44,384 nucleotides of DNA from Endozoicomonas atrinae (GTDB lineage Bacteria; Pseudomonadota; Gammaproteobacteria; Pseudomonadales; Endozoicomonadaceae). The position numbers were made by a program, and so were the translations under genes. This document shows, piece by piece, positions 19,098-27,894 of this stretch (positions are counted from its first letter, which is position 1; the number at the start of each line of letters is the position of its first letter). The stretch lies in the NCBI RefSeq assembly GCF_001647025.1, contig NZ_LUKQ02000016.1, positions 1-44,384 of the forward strand. Direction: 5' to 3'. The notes under the pieces are model-generated. The model saw only the letters and a program-made list of their open reading frames with translations, searched no databases and was not told the DNA's origin.

Positions 19098-19856
19098 TTA
19101 AGTGTTACCTTGGCTCTGCACTCTTGGATAATCCATCAATTCGGCCATTGTGTAATTTTTAACCGTTGCACCATTTAACAGGCTTTTGACCTCCTGACTC
19201 TGCACATTTTCTTGCTCAGTACCATTTGCAAGCACAGCAACGATTGAGTTTTTATTCGTCAAATTCAGGCAGCCCGGATCTGAGTTCCCCTGCATTTTAT
19301 GAAAGTGAAGAAAGTGCCTAACACCATCCACTTGCATCTCGCCATTTCGACCACCTCCAAAATAAGATGAAATCAAACGCGATGTAAGTGCTGAACCGAA
19401 GGGGGGCTTACCAACAAGTGCAGTAAATGTCACATTATCACATTCAGCCTCTAAAATTGGGGAAGTAAATTGACAAGATGACTGACCTAGTCGACCGATA
19501 AAAAAACGGCCTGTACAGGCATCAATCGCATCATTTACCTTTCGCACCCGCCTACAGTGCTCATCGCTACCAGGCTCATACTGTTTAACTTCAACGTTCC
19601 CCGGAACCTGAATAGAATAGAAATTTCCGCAATCAACTGTTTTAACACCAAAGGTAGCTAGCTGCCTAGTGAGAGACTCATTGGTATTGGGGCATTTTGG
19701 ATTAACCAGAGCAGCGCCATCAACCTGCCATACATTTTGTCCATTCAAACATCCTGATGATGAATCCGGACTTCCCGGACGATCGGCATGGCTTGCCATT
19801 GACCTCATTAGCGGCGATGCACCTCCAGCTTGAACTTGAGCAGAATTCGCGTACAT
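19098..19856 (-). CDS. Unknown Cys-containing protein (252 aa)
   Basis: Not recognised. The start is well supported by AAGGAG seven bases before the ATG. The N-terminal ~35 residues are rich in Ser, Ala and Gly without a hydrophobic core, so there is no Sec signal. The remainder holds nine or more cysteines (GCLNGQ, KCPNT, DCGNF, EHCRR, DACTG, SSCQF, AECDN, GCLNL), unusual for a cytoplasmic bacterial protein. A Ser-rich, uncharged N-terminus is seen in some type III effectors, but that is weak evidence. It sits alone on the minus strand between ispB and galU, with a 218-base upstream region, so it is probably monocistronic and accessory. Confidence 0.75.
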   Translation of the reverse strand: MYANSAQVQAGGASPLMRSMASHADRPGSPDSSSGCLNGQNVWQVDGAALVNPKCPNTNESLTRQLATFGVKTVDCGNFYSIQVPGNVEVKQYEPGSDEHCRRVRKVNDAIDACTGRFFIGRLGQSSCQFTSPILEAECDNVTFTALVGKPPFGSALTSRLISSYFGGGRNGEMQVDGVRHFLHFHKMQGNSDPGCLNLTNKNSIVAVLANGTEQENVQSQEVKSLLNGATVKNYTMAELMDYPRVQSQGNT

Positions 19857-20074
19857 AAACAGCTCCTTACCAGGCTATGTTAGGAAAATGTCAGGTGAAG
19901 ACCGCTATAGTGTATAGACGGAGCTCCTCCGCAATGCCACCCAGTAGCAACATAAGATAAGAGCGCTATGTATCGCTCGGAATTGATAGTGCAAAAGGTT
20001 AAATAAGAGGAGTTTTAAATGGGGTTGACAAGTTTATTCAGCCCCACATGATATTGACAATATCTAACAGTTAT

Positions 20075-20899
20075 TTATCGATAAAGGTTGTCATAACAGT
20101 AATTAGTAGCCTCGATAAAGCCCTCAATGCTGCCACAATCAAAACGCTCACCTTTGAACTTATAGGCCATCACACAGCCACGCTGCGCCTGTGCCATCAG
20201 GGCATCGGTAATCTGAATCTCTCCCCCTTTTCCGGGCTGAGTATCATGAATCAGGTCAAAGATATCCGGTGTAAGAATATAACGACCAATGATCGCGAGA
20301 TTGCTTGGCGCATCCTCTTTGGCGGGTTTTTCAACCATATTCTCAACACGGATCAGATCTTCTGAAATGTACTGGCCAGAGATAACTCCGTATTTATGCA
20401 CTTCATCTTCAGGTACTTCCTGAACCGCAACAATGCTGCAACGGAACTGCTTATAGAGTTGTGCCATCTGAGCCAGAACACCAGGACCACCCAGATTGAT
20501 ACAAAGGTCATCCGCCAGCACCATACCAAACGGCTGATCACCAATCAGAGTCTGTCCGGTCAGCACTGCATGGCCAAGTCCCTTCATCTCACGCTGACGA
20601 GTGTAGGAAAAGGTGCACTGATCAATCACACTGCGAATATCGGACAGCAGGTTTTCCTTGTCCGTACCGGAAATCTGATGCTCCAGCTCGTAGTTCACAT
20701 CAAAGTGATCTTCCAGCGAGCGCTTGCCTCGACCCGTCACAATGCAGATATCCGACATACCGGCCTGCAGCGCCTCTTCAACGCCATACTCAATCAGTGG
20801 TTTGCTGACGATTGGCATCATCTCTTTGGGCATGGACTTGGTGGCTGGCAGGAAGCGGGTTCCATAGCCTGCTGCTGGAAAAAGGCATTTTTTAAGCAT
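20075..20899 (-). CDS. galU: UTP-glucose-1-phosphate uridylyltransferase
   Basis: Makes UDP-glucose from UTP and glucose-1-phosphate for surface polysaccharides and glycosyl transfer. The 274 residues match the usual length. The nucleotide-binding signature near the N-terminus (FPAAGYGTRFLPATKSMPKE) is intact, as are KPLIEYGVEEA, DDLCINLG, VEKPAKEDAPSNLAIIGRYI and GGEIQITDAL. It lies downstream of manB on the same strand with 67 bases between them, so the two probably form one unit that supplies sugar precursors. Confidence 0.96.
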   Translation of the reverse strand: MLKKCLFPAAGYGTRFLPATKSMPKEMMPIVSKPLIEYGVEEALQAGMSDICIVTGRGKRSLEDHFDVNYELEHQISGTDKENLLSDIRSVIDQCTFSYTRQREMKGLGHAVLTGQTLIGDQPFGMVLADDLCINLGGPGVLAQMAQLYKQFRCSIVAVQEVPEDEVHKYGVISGQYISEDLIRVENMVEKPAKEDAPSNLAIIGRYILTPDIFDLIHDTQPGKGGEIQITDALMAQAQRGCVMAYKFKGERFDCGSIEGFIEATNYCYDNLYR

Positions 20900-20966
20900 T
20901 TAAGGCTCTTTATTTATCCAACTCAAAGTAAGAGACTGCCTTCAAGCAACAGTCTCTTGAAAAATA

Positions 20967-22346
20967 TCAGTCGCGAATCATCTTCAGCAATTCTGCAGTT
21001 TTTTCCTGCATCAACGCCTCATCTCCACGACTTTCCACATTCAGACGAATCACCGGCTCGGTATTGGAAAGACGCAGATTAAAGCGCCACTGCCCCATAT
21101 CCAGAGAGATGCCATCGGTGTTATCGACTTCCAGCGCATCTTGCTGATAGTGTGCCAGCACTCGATCGATAGCAGCCTGGGGATCGGTCAACTTGCTGTT
21201 TATTTCACCAGAAGATGGGAACATGGCGATACGCTCACTGACCAGTGCTGACAAGGGCTGCCCCTTTCTGGACATCAACTCAGCGACCAACAGCCAGGGA
21301 ATCATGCCGGAGTCACAATAGGCAAAGTCACGGAAATAATGGTGCGCACTCATCTCACCGCCATAAACCGCATCTTCCTGACGCATCCGTTGCTTGATAA
21401 AGGCATGGCCGGTTTTACACAGAACAGGCTCACCACCCGCTGCTTTGACCTGATCAATGGTATTCCATGTCAGCCTGGGGTCATGGATGATTTTTGCCCC
21501 TGCCATCTTTTGTGGATCGTGAGCAAGGAATGCCTCCCCCAATAACCCGACAATGTAATACCCTTCAATAAACTGTCCCTGCTCATCAAACAGGAAGCAG
21601 CGATCAAAGTCACCATCCCAGGCAATTCCCATATCTGCCTGATGCTCCAGAACAGCATCTGCAGTAGTCTGACGGCATTCTGGCAGTAATGGATTAGGGA
21701 TACCATGGGGGAAATTACCATCCGGCTCATGGAGGACTTTAACAAATTCCACTGGCACACCAGCAGTCTGGAATCGCTCCTCAATAGCATCCACCACATG
21801 CCCTGCGGCTCCATTACCAGCATTGACCACCAGCTTCAGCGGCTTGAGGCTGTCAGTCTGGATATAGCCCAGAACGTGGCTGACATAATCATTCAGAACA
21901 GAGACCTTCTGATAGTCACCTCGCTTTACCACAGGTTCCGCAAACCGGTTCTCTTCTGCCAGCTGCTGAATTTCCCTCAAACCATTATCACCACTGATGG
22001 GCTGCGCACCGGCTTGCACCAGTTTCATACCGTTGTAGTCAATCGGGTTGTGACTAGCCGTCACCTGAACACCACCATCAACCCCCAGATGGAATGTGGC
22101 GAAGTAGATCTCTTCCGTGCCAGACAGGCCAATATCCAGAACATTGACCCCAGCATCACGCAGGCCCTCAGACAAGGCGTGTTTGAGTTCCTCACTGGTC
22201 AGGCGGATATCACCACCCACCACAACATCCTTCGGCTTAAGGTACTCGCCATAGGCTCTGCCTATGCGGTAAGCAATATCTTCATTGAGTTCATCCGGCA
22301 GGCGGCCACGGATATCGTATGCCTTGAAGCAGGGGAGCTTGGTCAT
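20967..22346 (-). CDS. manB: Phosphomannomutase, CpsG/ManB type
   Basis: Interconverts mannose-6-phosphate and mannose-1-phosphate on the route to GDP-mannose; some relatives also act on glucose phosphates. The 459 residues follow E. coli CpsG closely: start [14 protein letters not shown], the catalytic serine loop [14 protein letters not shown], the metal loop DGDFDRCF, the sugar loop [10 protein letters not shown] and the phosphate loop [10 protein letters not shown]. All key residues are present. It is followed by galU. The close match to the CpsG branch rather than to AlgC favours a capsule or O-antigen role. Confidence 0.93.
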   Translation of the reverse strand: MTKLPCFKAYDIRGRLPDELNEDIAYRIGRAYGEYLKPKDVVVGGDIRLTSEELKHALSEGLRDAGVNVLDIGLSGTEEIYFATFHLGVDGGVQVTASHNPIDYNGMKLVQAGAQPISGDNGLREIQQLAEENRFAEPVVKRGDYQKVSVLNDYVSHVLGYIQTDSLKPLKLVVNAGNGAAGHVVDAIEERFQTAGVPVEFVKVLHEPDGNFPHGIPNPLLPECRQTTADAVLEHQADMGIAWDGDFDRCFLFDEQGQFIEGYYIVGLLGEAFLAHDPQKMAGAKIIHDPRLTWNTIDQVKAAGGEPVLCKTGHAFIKQRMRQEDAVYGGEMSAHHYFRDFAYCDSGMIPWLLVAELMSRKGQPLSALVSERIAMFPSSGEINSKLTDPQAAIDRVLAHYQQDALEVDNTDGISLDMGQWRFNLRLSNTEPVIRLNVESRGDEALMQEKTAELLKMIRD

Positions 22347-22559
22347 TTCTCAGTCGCAGCGGAAATTAAAAGTCTGTATTTAACTACGAATCCCCTCAAA
22401 TAGACAAACCGTGTCGGAAAGAAAATTCTTTTGAGTTAAATGGGAACACAGTGCTTCAGTAACGAAGCTGTTTTAGAGCCAGCCACCTATCAAACCATCC
22501 CCTACATAGCCGATAGCTTTCAGATAAATGCTGAACAGGGTAAAGCTGTCACCAGAGAT

Positions 22560-23111
22560 ATGAACAGGGTAATCAAACACCTATCCACTCAGCCATCAGG
22601 ACTGCTGTTACGGTTGGTTATGATAGTTTTCGTTTCAGGTTTGCCGCTGCCTGCCTTAGAAGCCAGCCAACCCTGCACCGTGGAAGGCCGAGCGCTGTTT
22701 GGCTATCTGGAAAACGCCACACTGGTCAATATTAACCAACATAAGGTTGAATCACTGGTTGATAGCGGTGCTACCACCACCGCTCTGGATGCCCGGAACA
22801 TCCGCATGCATATTAAGAGAAATGGAGGCCGCTGGGTTTACTATGATTTCGTGCATAGGGAAAGCAGCCAGAAAACGCCCATGCATCAACCGGTAAGCCG
22901 GGTTGCCAGAATAATCACGCATAAAGGTGCACCCAGTGAGCGGGCGGTTGTCCGGAACACAATAAAAGTCGGCCAGATTACACGCACGATAGAGACATCC
23001 TTAATCAGTCGCAGCAATTTTCCTCAACAGTTACTAATTGGTCGCAATTTTCTCAAAGATACCGGGCTGATTGACTCAGGAAAGAGATATCTTCAGGAAA
23101 ATTGCCCATGA
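22560..23111 (+). CDS. Exported retropepsin-like aspartic protease (RimB/RloA, PF05618 type)
   Basis: Resembles the family once named ATP-dependent zinc protease and now viewed as retropepsin-like. The active-site motif VDSGATTTAL (D68-S69-G70) is present, followed by the LIGRNFLKDTGLIDSGK region. I chose the ATG at 22560: it gives a typical signal peptide (basic start, hydrophobic core LLLRLVMIVFVSGLPL, cleavage after ALEA). The frame is open to an ATG at 22440, which would put forty extra residues before the signal; neither start has a strong ribosome site. The stop overlaps the next ATG by four bases (ATGA). This is the first gene of a four-gene operon with a DUF2796 protein and an ABC transporter, so periplasmic maturation or envelope stress is a possible role. 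Confidence 0.8.
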   Translation: MNRVIKHLSTQPSGLLLRLVMIVFVSGLPLPALEASQPCTVEGRALFGYLENATLVNINQHKVESLVDSGATTTALDARNIRMHIKRNGGRWVYYDFVHRESSQKTPMHQPVSRVARIITHKGAPSERAVVRNTIKVGQITRTIETSLISRSNFPQQLLIGRNFLKDTGLIDSGKRYLQENCP

Positions 23112-23710
23112 ACAGTTACCACAAAGTCATTACCGAAGTTACTTTCTACATCATACTGGGCATTGCTATCACGATAGCAGCAAGCCATGCGAAAGGCCGC
23201 TCCTTCGGGCAGAATGTCCACCGAGCCTATGAGCCAGCTTCCATTCTGCTGGATATTAACCTGCAAAAGGATACCCTTAGCCTGTTCCTATCCATTTCCC
23301 CAGAGGCGGCAAACACTATCACAAAGCTGCCACTTCATTCTCTGGCTCAGTATCTGAAAGAATTCACGCCGCTGGTCAGGCTCCCAAAAGAAGCAGAATG
23401 CAGACAAACGCAAAAGCAGTTTCTTGTTGAGCCGGTAAACATGCCTTACCTAAAGGCTGAATCGCTTTCTGCAAACTCCAGTCCCAAAGAAATCAGCGGC
23501 TATCTCGAGTATGAATGTCAAAACCCGGAAAATCTGTCTCACTTCAAATTTCTTGGTTTCGAGGCAATACCTGACTTAAAACACACCAGCGTCTGGCTGA
23601 TCAGTGAGAACTGGCAAAGTAAACAACAACTGAGCCAGGAGCAAAGAGAAGTTCAGCTGAAGAAAGAACAAGACATGACTGATTTCCTTCTGGACTTTTT
23701 TAACGATTAA
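23108..23710 (+). CDS. DUF2796 (ZrgA-like) periplasmic protein
   Basis: Resembles the DUF2796 family, whose Vibrio member ZrgA is the periplasmic partner of a zinc-related ABC transporter. After a signal peptide ending near ITIAASHA, residues 30-60 match the family's first strand pair (ILLDINLQKDTLSLFLSIS). The conserved C-terminal block (SGYLEYECQNPENLSHFKF then WLISENWQ) is also present. The His-rich segment and HxHG motif usual near the mature N-terminus are replaced by QNVHRAYEP, so metal binding may be weakened or changed. The ATG at 23108 overlaps the previous stop; the open frame also has a TTG six bases earlier. Next in the operon is its ABC ATPase, 14 bases on. Confidence 0.75.
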   Translation: MNSYHKVITEVTFYIILGIAITIAASHAKGRSFGQNVHRAYEPASILLDINLQKDTLSLFLSISPEAANTITKLPLHSLAQYLKEFTPLVRLPKEAECRQTQKQFLVEPVNMPYLKAESLSANSSPKEISGYLEYECQNPENLSHFKFLGFEAIPDLKHTSVWLISENWQSKQQLSQEQREVQLKKEQDMTDFLLDFFND

Positions 23711-23724
23711 AAAGGGATGCTCAT

Positions 23725-24426
23725 ATGAGTCAGGCAGTGACAGTAGAAAATCTTGAATTGAGCAGAGGAAAGAAAAACTGCCTGTCTATACCGCTGTTTG
23801 CTGTAGAGAACGGGGAACGCGTTCAGATTACTGGATTGAATGGCTCTGGCAAGACCACTCTGCTGCAACTGCTGACAGGGTTACTCATACCCGACAGAGG
23901 CAGAATTGACATACTTGGTCAGCAAATTGAAAAACTATCCAGATCCGAACGGGAAACATTTCGAGCTGGCCTGGTGGGCTACATTTTCCAGCAGCCAACA
24001 TTGATCCCTTACCTGAATCCACTGGAAAATATTTTACTCCCCTGTCGTTTATCTAAATTGCGCCAGCAGCGACTGGAAGACCGGAAAACCACGGCAAATT
24101 ATGAAGCATACCAGCTGATGGCCGCACTCAATATGGAGAACCCTGAGCTACTGCGCCAGAGTACCGGTATGCTGAGTATTGGTCAGCAACAGCGGGTAGC
24201 TATTGCCCGCGCACTGATAGGCTTCCCTCCCCTGATTCTGGCAGATGAAGCCGCATCAGCACTTGATCTGCAAGCTCGACAAACCATGTATGACATGCTG
24301 CTGAAAACGACCAGAGAGTATGAACAAACATTGATCTGTATTGACCATACCCCATACCCGGGGTTTGACCGCTGTCTTGATATGTCAGAAATCAACCATT
24401 CACAACAGGTGGCCAAACTATGGTAA
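23725..24426 (+). CDS. ABC transporter ATPase, LolD/MacB type
   Basis: Cytoplasmic ATPase subunit of 233 residues. Walker A GLNGSGKTT is near residues 37-45, the Q-loop FQQP near 88-91, the signature LSIGQQQ at 150-156 (usual form LSGGQ, here with Ile replacing the first Gly) and Walker B LILADEAASALD near 170-181. An H-loop His lies in CIDHTPY. AAAGGGATG supplies the ribosome site. It overlaps the permease gene by seven bases, so the two are co-translated. With the DUF2796 partner upstream, the arrangement parallels ZrgABC-type systems. Confidence 0.9.
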   Translation: MSQAVTVENLELSRGKKNCLSIPLFAVENGERVQITGLNGSGKTTLLQLLTGLLIPDRGRIDILGQQIEKLSRSERETFRAGLVGYIFQQPTLIPYLNPLENILLPCRLSKLRQQRLEDRKTTANYEAYQLMAALNMENPELLRQSTGMLSIGQQQRVAIARALIGFPPLILADEAASALDLQARQTMYDMLLKTTREYEQTLICIDHTPYPGFDRCLDMSEINHSQQVAKLW

Positions 24427-25577
24427 ACATTAACTGGCTCAGCAATACATTACTTACCTTTCAGCATGCAATGAGGAGCATTAACCATCGCAAAAAAAAT
24501 ACGCTGACCATGCTGTTGATTCTGGCTTTTGGCTTTTACCTTGTTTTTCTGTTTCAAGGTATCAAGAAACAACTCATTGAAAACATTGATCGCTATTCAC
24601 TGAAAAGTGACCTGATCATCAGTAAAGAAACACCGCCGATGCCGTTGGTTCTGTTCTCGCTATTCCATGTGGGCTCACCACCACCGGAAATGAGTCTGAG
24701 CCTGCTGAATGAGCTGATAAGCCACCCGGAGATTGAGTACGCCATCCCTTATGCTTATGGCGAAACCCATCGAGGACTCACCGTTATTGGTACCAGCACC
24801 GAAGGGATAGAACAACTGACACGACTTTCAGACAGAAATTCTAAATACCTGGAGAGAAACCACCAACAGAAGATCAGCTCTGAAACATTACCTTCAACTA
24901 ATACCTCAATGACGGCTTATATTGGGGTAAACATAGCAATTAACCTTGGTTACAAAGTCAACGACCAAATTACTATTGCCGATGGTAACGAACCGAAAGC
25001 AGAACAAGAGTACAAAGATTTATTTACCATTGCTGGTATTTTGCCACGCCAGAATACCCACCAGGATGATAGTATTTATATCCCTATTGAAGGCTTGATA
25101 AAAGCAAGAAAAAAATACGCTGGAGGTAATACGCCAAGCTGGTCAAGCCCTGATGATATTTCTTTTATAGATATAAAACTGAGGGATCGCATGGCCCTTC
25201 TGGCTTTGGAGAAAAACCTAGTTAGATCAGCCACTAAACAAGGCCTGGAGATAACCGCTGCGATGCCAGCCAAAGAGCTGGAGCTACTTTATAGTTACCT
25301 TAACAGGGCAACTGTCAGCCTGATTTTCATATCTTTTGTAACTCTCGGGTTGTGCCTGCTGACCCTTTTTTATGCATTAACCAGTAATCTTCGGGAGCGA
25401 CGCCAGGAAATACTGCTTTATCAGACACTGGGAATGAGCCAGATATACATTGGAATTATGGCCCTGCTTGAGCCTATGTTAATTATTTCCGGCGCTCTTT
25501 TCCTGGGTTTTATTTCCAGCGAAATACTGTCAGCCCATACCGCTAATTTTTTTCTGATAGAATGGTTAATTAATTAA
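24420..25577 (+). CDS. FtsX/MacB-type ABC permease, probably short at the C-terminus
   Basis: Partner permease of the preceding ATPase. It has a first membrane helix around residues 28-48 (TMLLILAFGFYLVFLF) and a large periplasmic domain (50-290). A second helix follows near 293-318, then the coupling segment with RRQEILLYQTLGMS, and a third helix near 343-365. FtsX-type permeases normally end with a fourth helix; here the protein stops after about 20 residues of weakly hydrophobic sequence (FFLIEWLIN) in an AT-rich stretch. It is therefore either truncated or uses a divergent last helix. Confidence 0.85.
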   Translation: MVNINWLSNTLLTFQHAMRSINHRKKNTLTMLLILAFGFYLVFLFQGIKKQLIENIDRYSLKSDLIISKETPPMPLVLFSLFHVGSPPPEMSLSLLNELISHPEIEYAIPYAYGETHRGLTVIGTSTEGIEQLTRLSDRNSKYLERNHQQKISSETLPSTNTSMTAYIGVNIAINLGYKVNDQITIADGNEPKAEQEYKDLFTIAGILPRQNTHQDDSIYIPIEGLIKARKKYAGGNTPSWSSPDDISFIDIKLRDRMALLALEKNLVRSATKQGLEITAAMPAKELELLYSYLNRATVSLIFISFVTLGLCLLTLFYALTSNLRERRQEILLYQTLGMSQIYIGIMALLEPMLIISGALFLGFISSEILSAHTANFFLIEWLIN

Positions 25578-25788
25578 GACAATTTAAAAAGTATTTTTTC
25601 GATTCATAATTATTAACTGGGTCCAAACACTCGAAATCACAGAACAATACAACAAATCAAACTCGCAATCTGCTAACAGTTCTAAGCGGGCAATGCAATT
25701 AAGGGAACTTTTCTATACAACCTGGTTCCAATGGAATTAATCACAGCACCAGCAAACAGGTTTAGAAATTTCCACTCGGAACGCAAGA
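25578..25788. other. Intergenic region after the ABC operon
   Basis: AT-rich, no gene seen. It may contain lost 3' sequence of the permease gene and the promoter of the next gene, but no clear terminator or consensus promoter is visible. Confidence 0.4.
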
Positions 25789-26703
25789 ATGCCCATAAAA
25801 ACTGTCAACAAGCTACCAAAAATAGCCTTACTGCTGTCTCTGGCCATTTTTATCTCTTACCCGCAACTGAATACTTATGCCAGTGGCTTTACAGGATATT
25901 CCGGACAAAACTATAGCAATTACTCACCGCCTGTTGACTACCGGCATATGGCTTTGTACCAGCTTAAACTCAATCGCTATTACCACCCTTCCGGTTCAGG
26001 CAACCCCAACAATGTTCATGTTGAACACACTCATCATCATACGCACTGGGGATGGTGGGATGTTCCGTTTTTCTGGGGAAGCTATTCCAATGACCGTGAC
26101 TCTTCCTTCAGTGACAGGGTTTCGGACGGACTGATCGGGGTCGCTGTTGTGGTGGTGGTAATTGCTGTTACAGCGGCAACCATCTACTCAGTGGCGCATG
26201 CAATCTGGCCGTATGTTGGTGCTGCCAGCCTGACGTCGATTGAGCTTCCGAAAAACTCCCCCTGGAAAATCACCGGTTATAAAGCCGCACATGGCGGAGC
26301 GATACGATATTCAGATTTTGCTTTTAACGAAGAAGCCATGATCAACGCGAGTGAATATGAAATGTTCGATCGACAGAAAACGAAGCAAGGCCGCTTTCTT
26401 CTTATTGATCAGGAGAACTGGTGGGGCATCGTCGATTACCCTGTTGATGTAGACGTAACATTCACCCGCTTTGATGAAGTCTCCGGTGAAGCCACTGAAC
26501 AGGCAACGGTGAATGTTCAACGTGAAGTCACGAATGGCATGAAAGCCGGAACCATCTTACCTCGGGTTATTCACGCAACTCAAAACCAGCAGAAGTATCA
26601 ACTGGAAACCAGAATGGATTACCCTGCATGGTTCGATTTTTCAAGCTGGTACCATAAACCATCCAGGTTAATAGTGGACTTTACAAGTGCTGGATACCGT
26701 TAA
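25789..26703 (+). CDS. Exported/membrane protein of unknown function, tandem paralogue 1 (304 aa)
   Basis: Not recognised. A signal peptide (residues 1-32, hydrophobic IALLLSLAIFISY, end TYASG) precedes the conserved PPVDYRHMALYQLKLNRYY block, shared with the next gene (PPIDYLSMDLYSLKVRRWF). A His cluster (HVEHTHHHTHWGWWDV) near residues 78-93 could bind metal. A strongly hydrophobic segment (GLIGVAVVVVVIAVTAATIY) lies near 115-135. The C-terminal 170 residues, matched closely by the paralogue (SLTSIELPKNSPWKITGYK, GRFLLIDQENWWGIVDYP, VTFTRF, REVTN, FSSWYHKPSRLIVDF), look like a beta-rich domain. GGAA lies upstream of the ATG. It is followed at once by a perfect hairpin. Confidence 0.8.
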   Translation: MPIKTVNKLPKIALLLSLAIFISYPQLNTYASGFTGYSGQNYSNYSPPVDYRHMALYQLKLNRYYHPSGSGNPNNVHVEHTHHHTHWGWWDVPFFWGSYSNDRDSSFSDRVSDGLIGVAVVVVVIAVTAATIYSVAHAIWPYVGAASLTSIELPKNSPWKITGYKAAHGGAIRYSDFAFNEEAMINASEYEMFDRQKTKQGRFLLIDQENWWGIVDYPVDVDVTFTRFDEVSGEATEQATVNVQREVTNGMKAGTILPRVIHATQNQQKYQLETRMDYPAWFDFSSWYHKPSRLIVDFTSAGYR

Positions 26704-26708
26704 GGTTC

Positions 26709-26758
26709 CTAGGGGGTGTTACCAACTAGCCATTCAACCAGTTGGTAACACCCCCTAG
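26709..26758. repeat. Palindromic hairpin element, copy A
   Basis: A perfect 19-bp inverted repeat (left arm CTAGGGGGTGTTACCAACT, 26709-26727) around a 12-base loop AGCCATTCAACC. It lies six bases after a stop codon. A related element is at 37912-37957: the loop is the same at 10 of 12 positions, and arm differences are compensated on both sides. No U-tract follows on either strand. This fits a REP- or MITE-like repeat better than a plain terminator. Confidence 0.85.
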
Positions 26759-26833
26759 CATTAAAAAAATAGCTCTCGATATTCTATGGAACTGCCTCAT
26801 GGTGAAAGGAACTTTAATTTTCAATCAAAACTT

Positions 26834-27679
26834 ATGAAACAATCTGCTATGAATGTATTGAACAATCTATTGACCAGAACATTTATTTTTTCTGTCTATT
26901 TTTCACTTTTCTGTACTTTTTCCAGCACAGTAAATGCGAAAGACATTCCCCCTATTGACTATCTTTCTATGGACCTTTACTCCCTGAAAGTTCGTCGCTG
27001 GTTTGAAAATGGGCACCTGCCACATATTCCGCTTTCTGCTTCATTTATACGTTTGGATCCATCATTGATACATCAGCTTTCTTCACGGGATTATGTATTT
27101 GCATCTAATGTAGCAATAATAAATAACCCATTTCTATTTACCATGATATTCCCGTTCTCTGTTCTTGCACCTGCAACAAGTGCAAGCAGCCTGACAGCGG
27201 TTGAACTTTCCCCTGACTCAACATGGATGATTTCAGGTTATAAGTTCAGTAAAGGAACGCCAGTGACTTTTCAGGATTTCACAAACAATCATGAGTTAAT
27301 GGCTCGTCTTGAAGACCATGGCATGTTTGATATCGATAAAAACCGGACTGGATATTTTCTGCTTCTTGATCAGGAGCACGCCTGGGGAGTATTTGACTAT
27401 CCTCTGGATGCAAATATCACCTTCAGTCGCCACAATGAGTTAACTGAAACTGTGGAGGAAATTACGGTCAATGTGACAAGGGAAGTTACCAATACAATCA
27501 GGTCTGGTAAAATTAGCGCAAAAATCATCTCAACCAGGAACATTCCAGATGACACCAGTCGCTATAAACTGGTTTCCAGCACAAGCTATCCTAATTATGA
27601 CTTTTATAACTGGTATCATCAGCCATCCCGAATTGTGATTGATTTCAAGCCCTCAAGCCTGGATACACCTTATAATTAA
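26834..27679 (+). CDS. Exported protein of unknown function, tandem paralogue 2
   Basis: Paralogue of the gene at 25789, about half identical by eye in its C-terminal 170 residues (SLTAVELSPDSTWMISGYK, GYFLLLDQEHAWGVFDYP, REVTN, FYNWYHQPSRIVIDF). I chose the ATG at 26834 because it starts a signal peptide (MKQSAMNVLNNLLTRT, then FIFSVYFSLFCTF, cleavage near VNA). The frame is open to an ATG at 26786, and a third ATG is at 26852; none has a strong ribosome site. It lacks the His cluster and the Val-rich membrane segment of copy 1 and has a different middle region. Function unknown. Confidence 0.78.
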   Translation: MKQSAMNVLNNLLTRTFIFSVYFSLFCTFSSTVNAKDIPPIDYLSMDLYSLKVRRWFENGHLPHIPLSASFIRLDPSLIHQLSSRDYVFASNVAIINNPFLFTMIFPFSVLAPATSASSLTAVELSPDSTWMISGYKFSKGTPVTFQDFTNNHELMARLEDHGMFDIDKNRTGYFLLLDQEHAWGVFDYPLDANITFSRHNELTETVEEITVNVTREVTNTIRSGKISAKIISTRNIPDDTSRYKLVSSTSYPNYDFYNWYHQPSRIVIDFKPSSLDTPYN

Positions 27680-27727
27680 TTATCTAACAGGTACAAGCTC
27701 TCCAGTTCAGAGTATTTAAATTATAAG

Positions 27728-27763
27728 TCCGGTGTTTTTTCTTCAAACAACAGAAGCACCGGA
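27728..27763 (+). terminator. Possible terminator after the tandem pair
   Basis: TCCGGTG pairs with CACCGGA, with an inner CTTC/GAAG pair and a bulged T6, followed by only three T. A hairpin in the right place but with a weak tail. Confidence 0.45.
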
Positions 27764-27843
27764 TTTACAGGAAAACTCTTAGCCTACTTGCAGTCATCCC
27801 CCCGATTTGGATAATTCACCCAGATTTTGATTATTTGTCATGT

Positions 27844-27865
27844 TGTACACATCCCATTGTGTACA
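27844..27865. promoter_or_regulatory. Inverted repeat upstream of prfC, possible operator
   Basis: TGTACAC (27844-27850) and GTGTACA (27859-27865) are perfect inverted halves around eight bases, and a further GTACACAA follows about ten bases on. They lie 30-50 bases before the prfC start, where a repressor could act. No regulator is identified. Confidence 0.4.
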
Positions 27866-27894
27866 GATATGCGTACACAATTTGGAAACAAAAC

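Noticed and set aside
26709-26758. Hairpin as an ordinary intrinsic terminator
   Set aside because: No T-tract follows on either strand, and a related copy with compensatory changes exists elsewhere, so a repeat element fits better.
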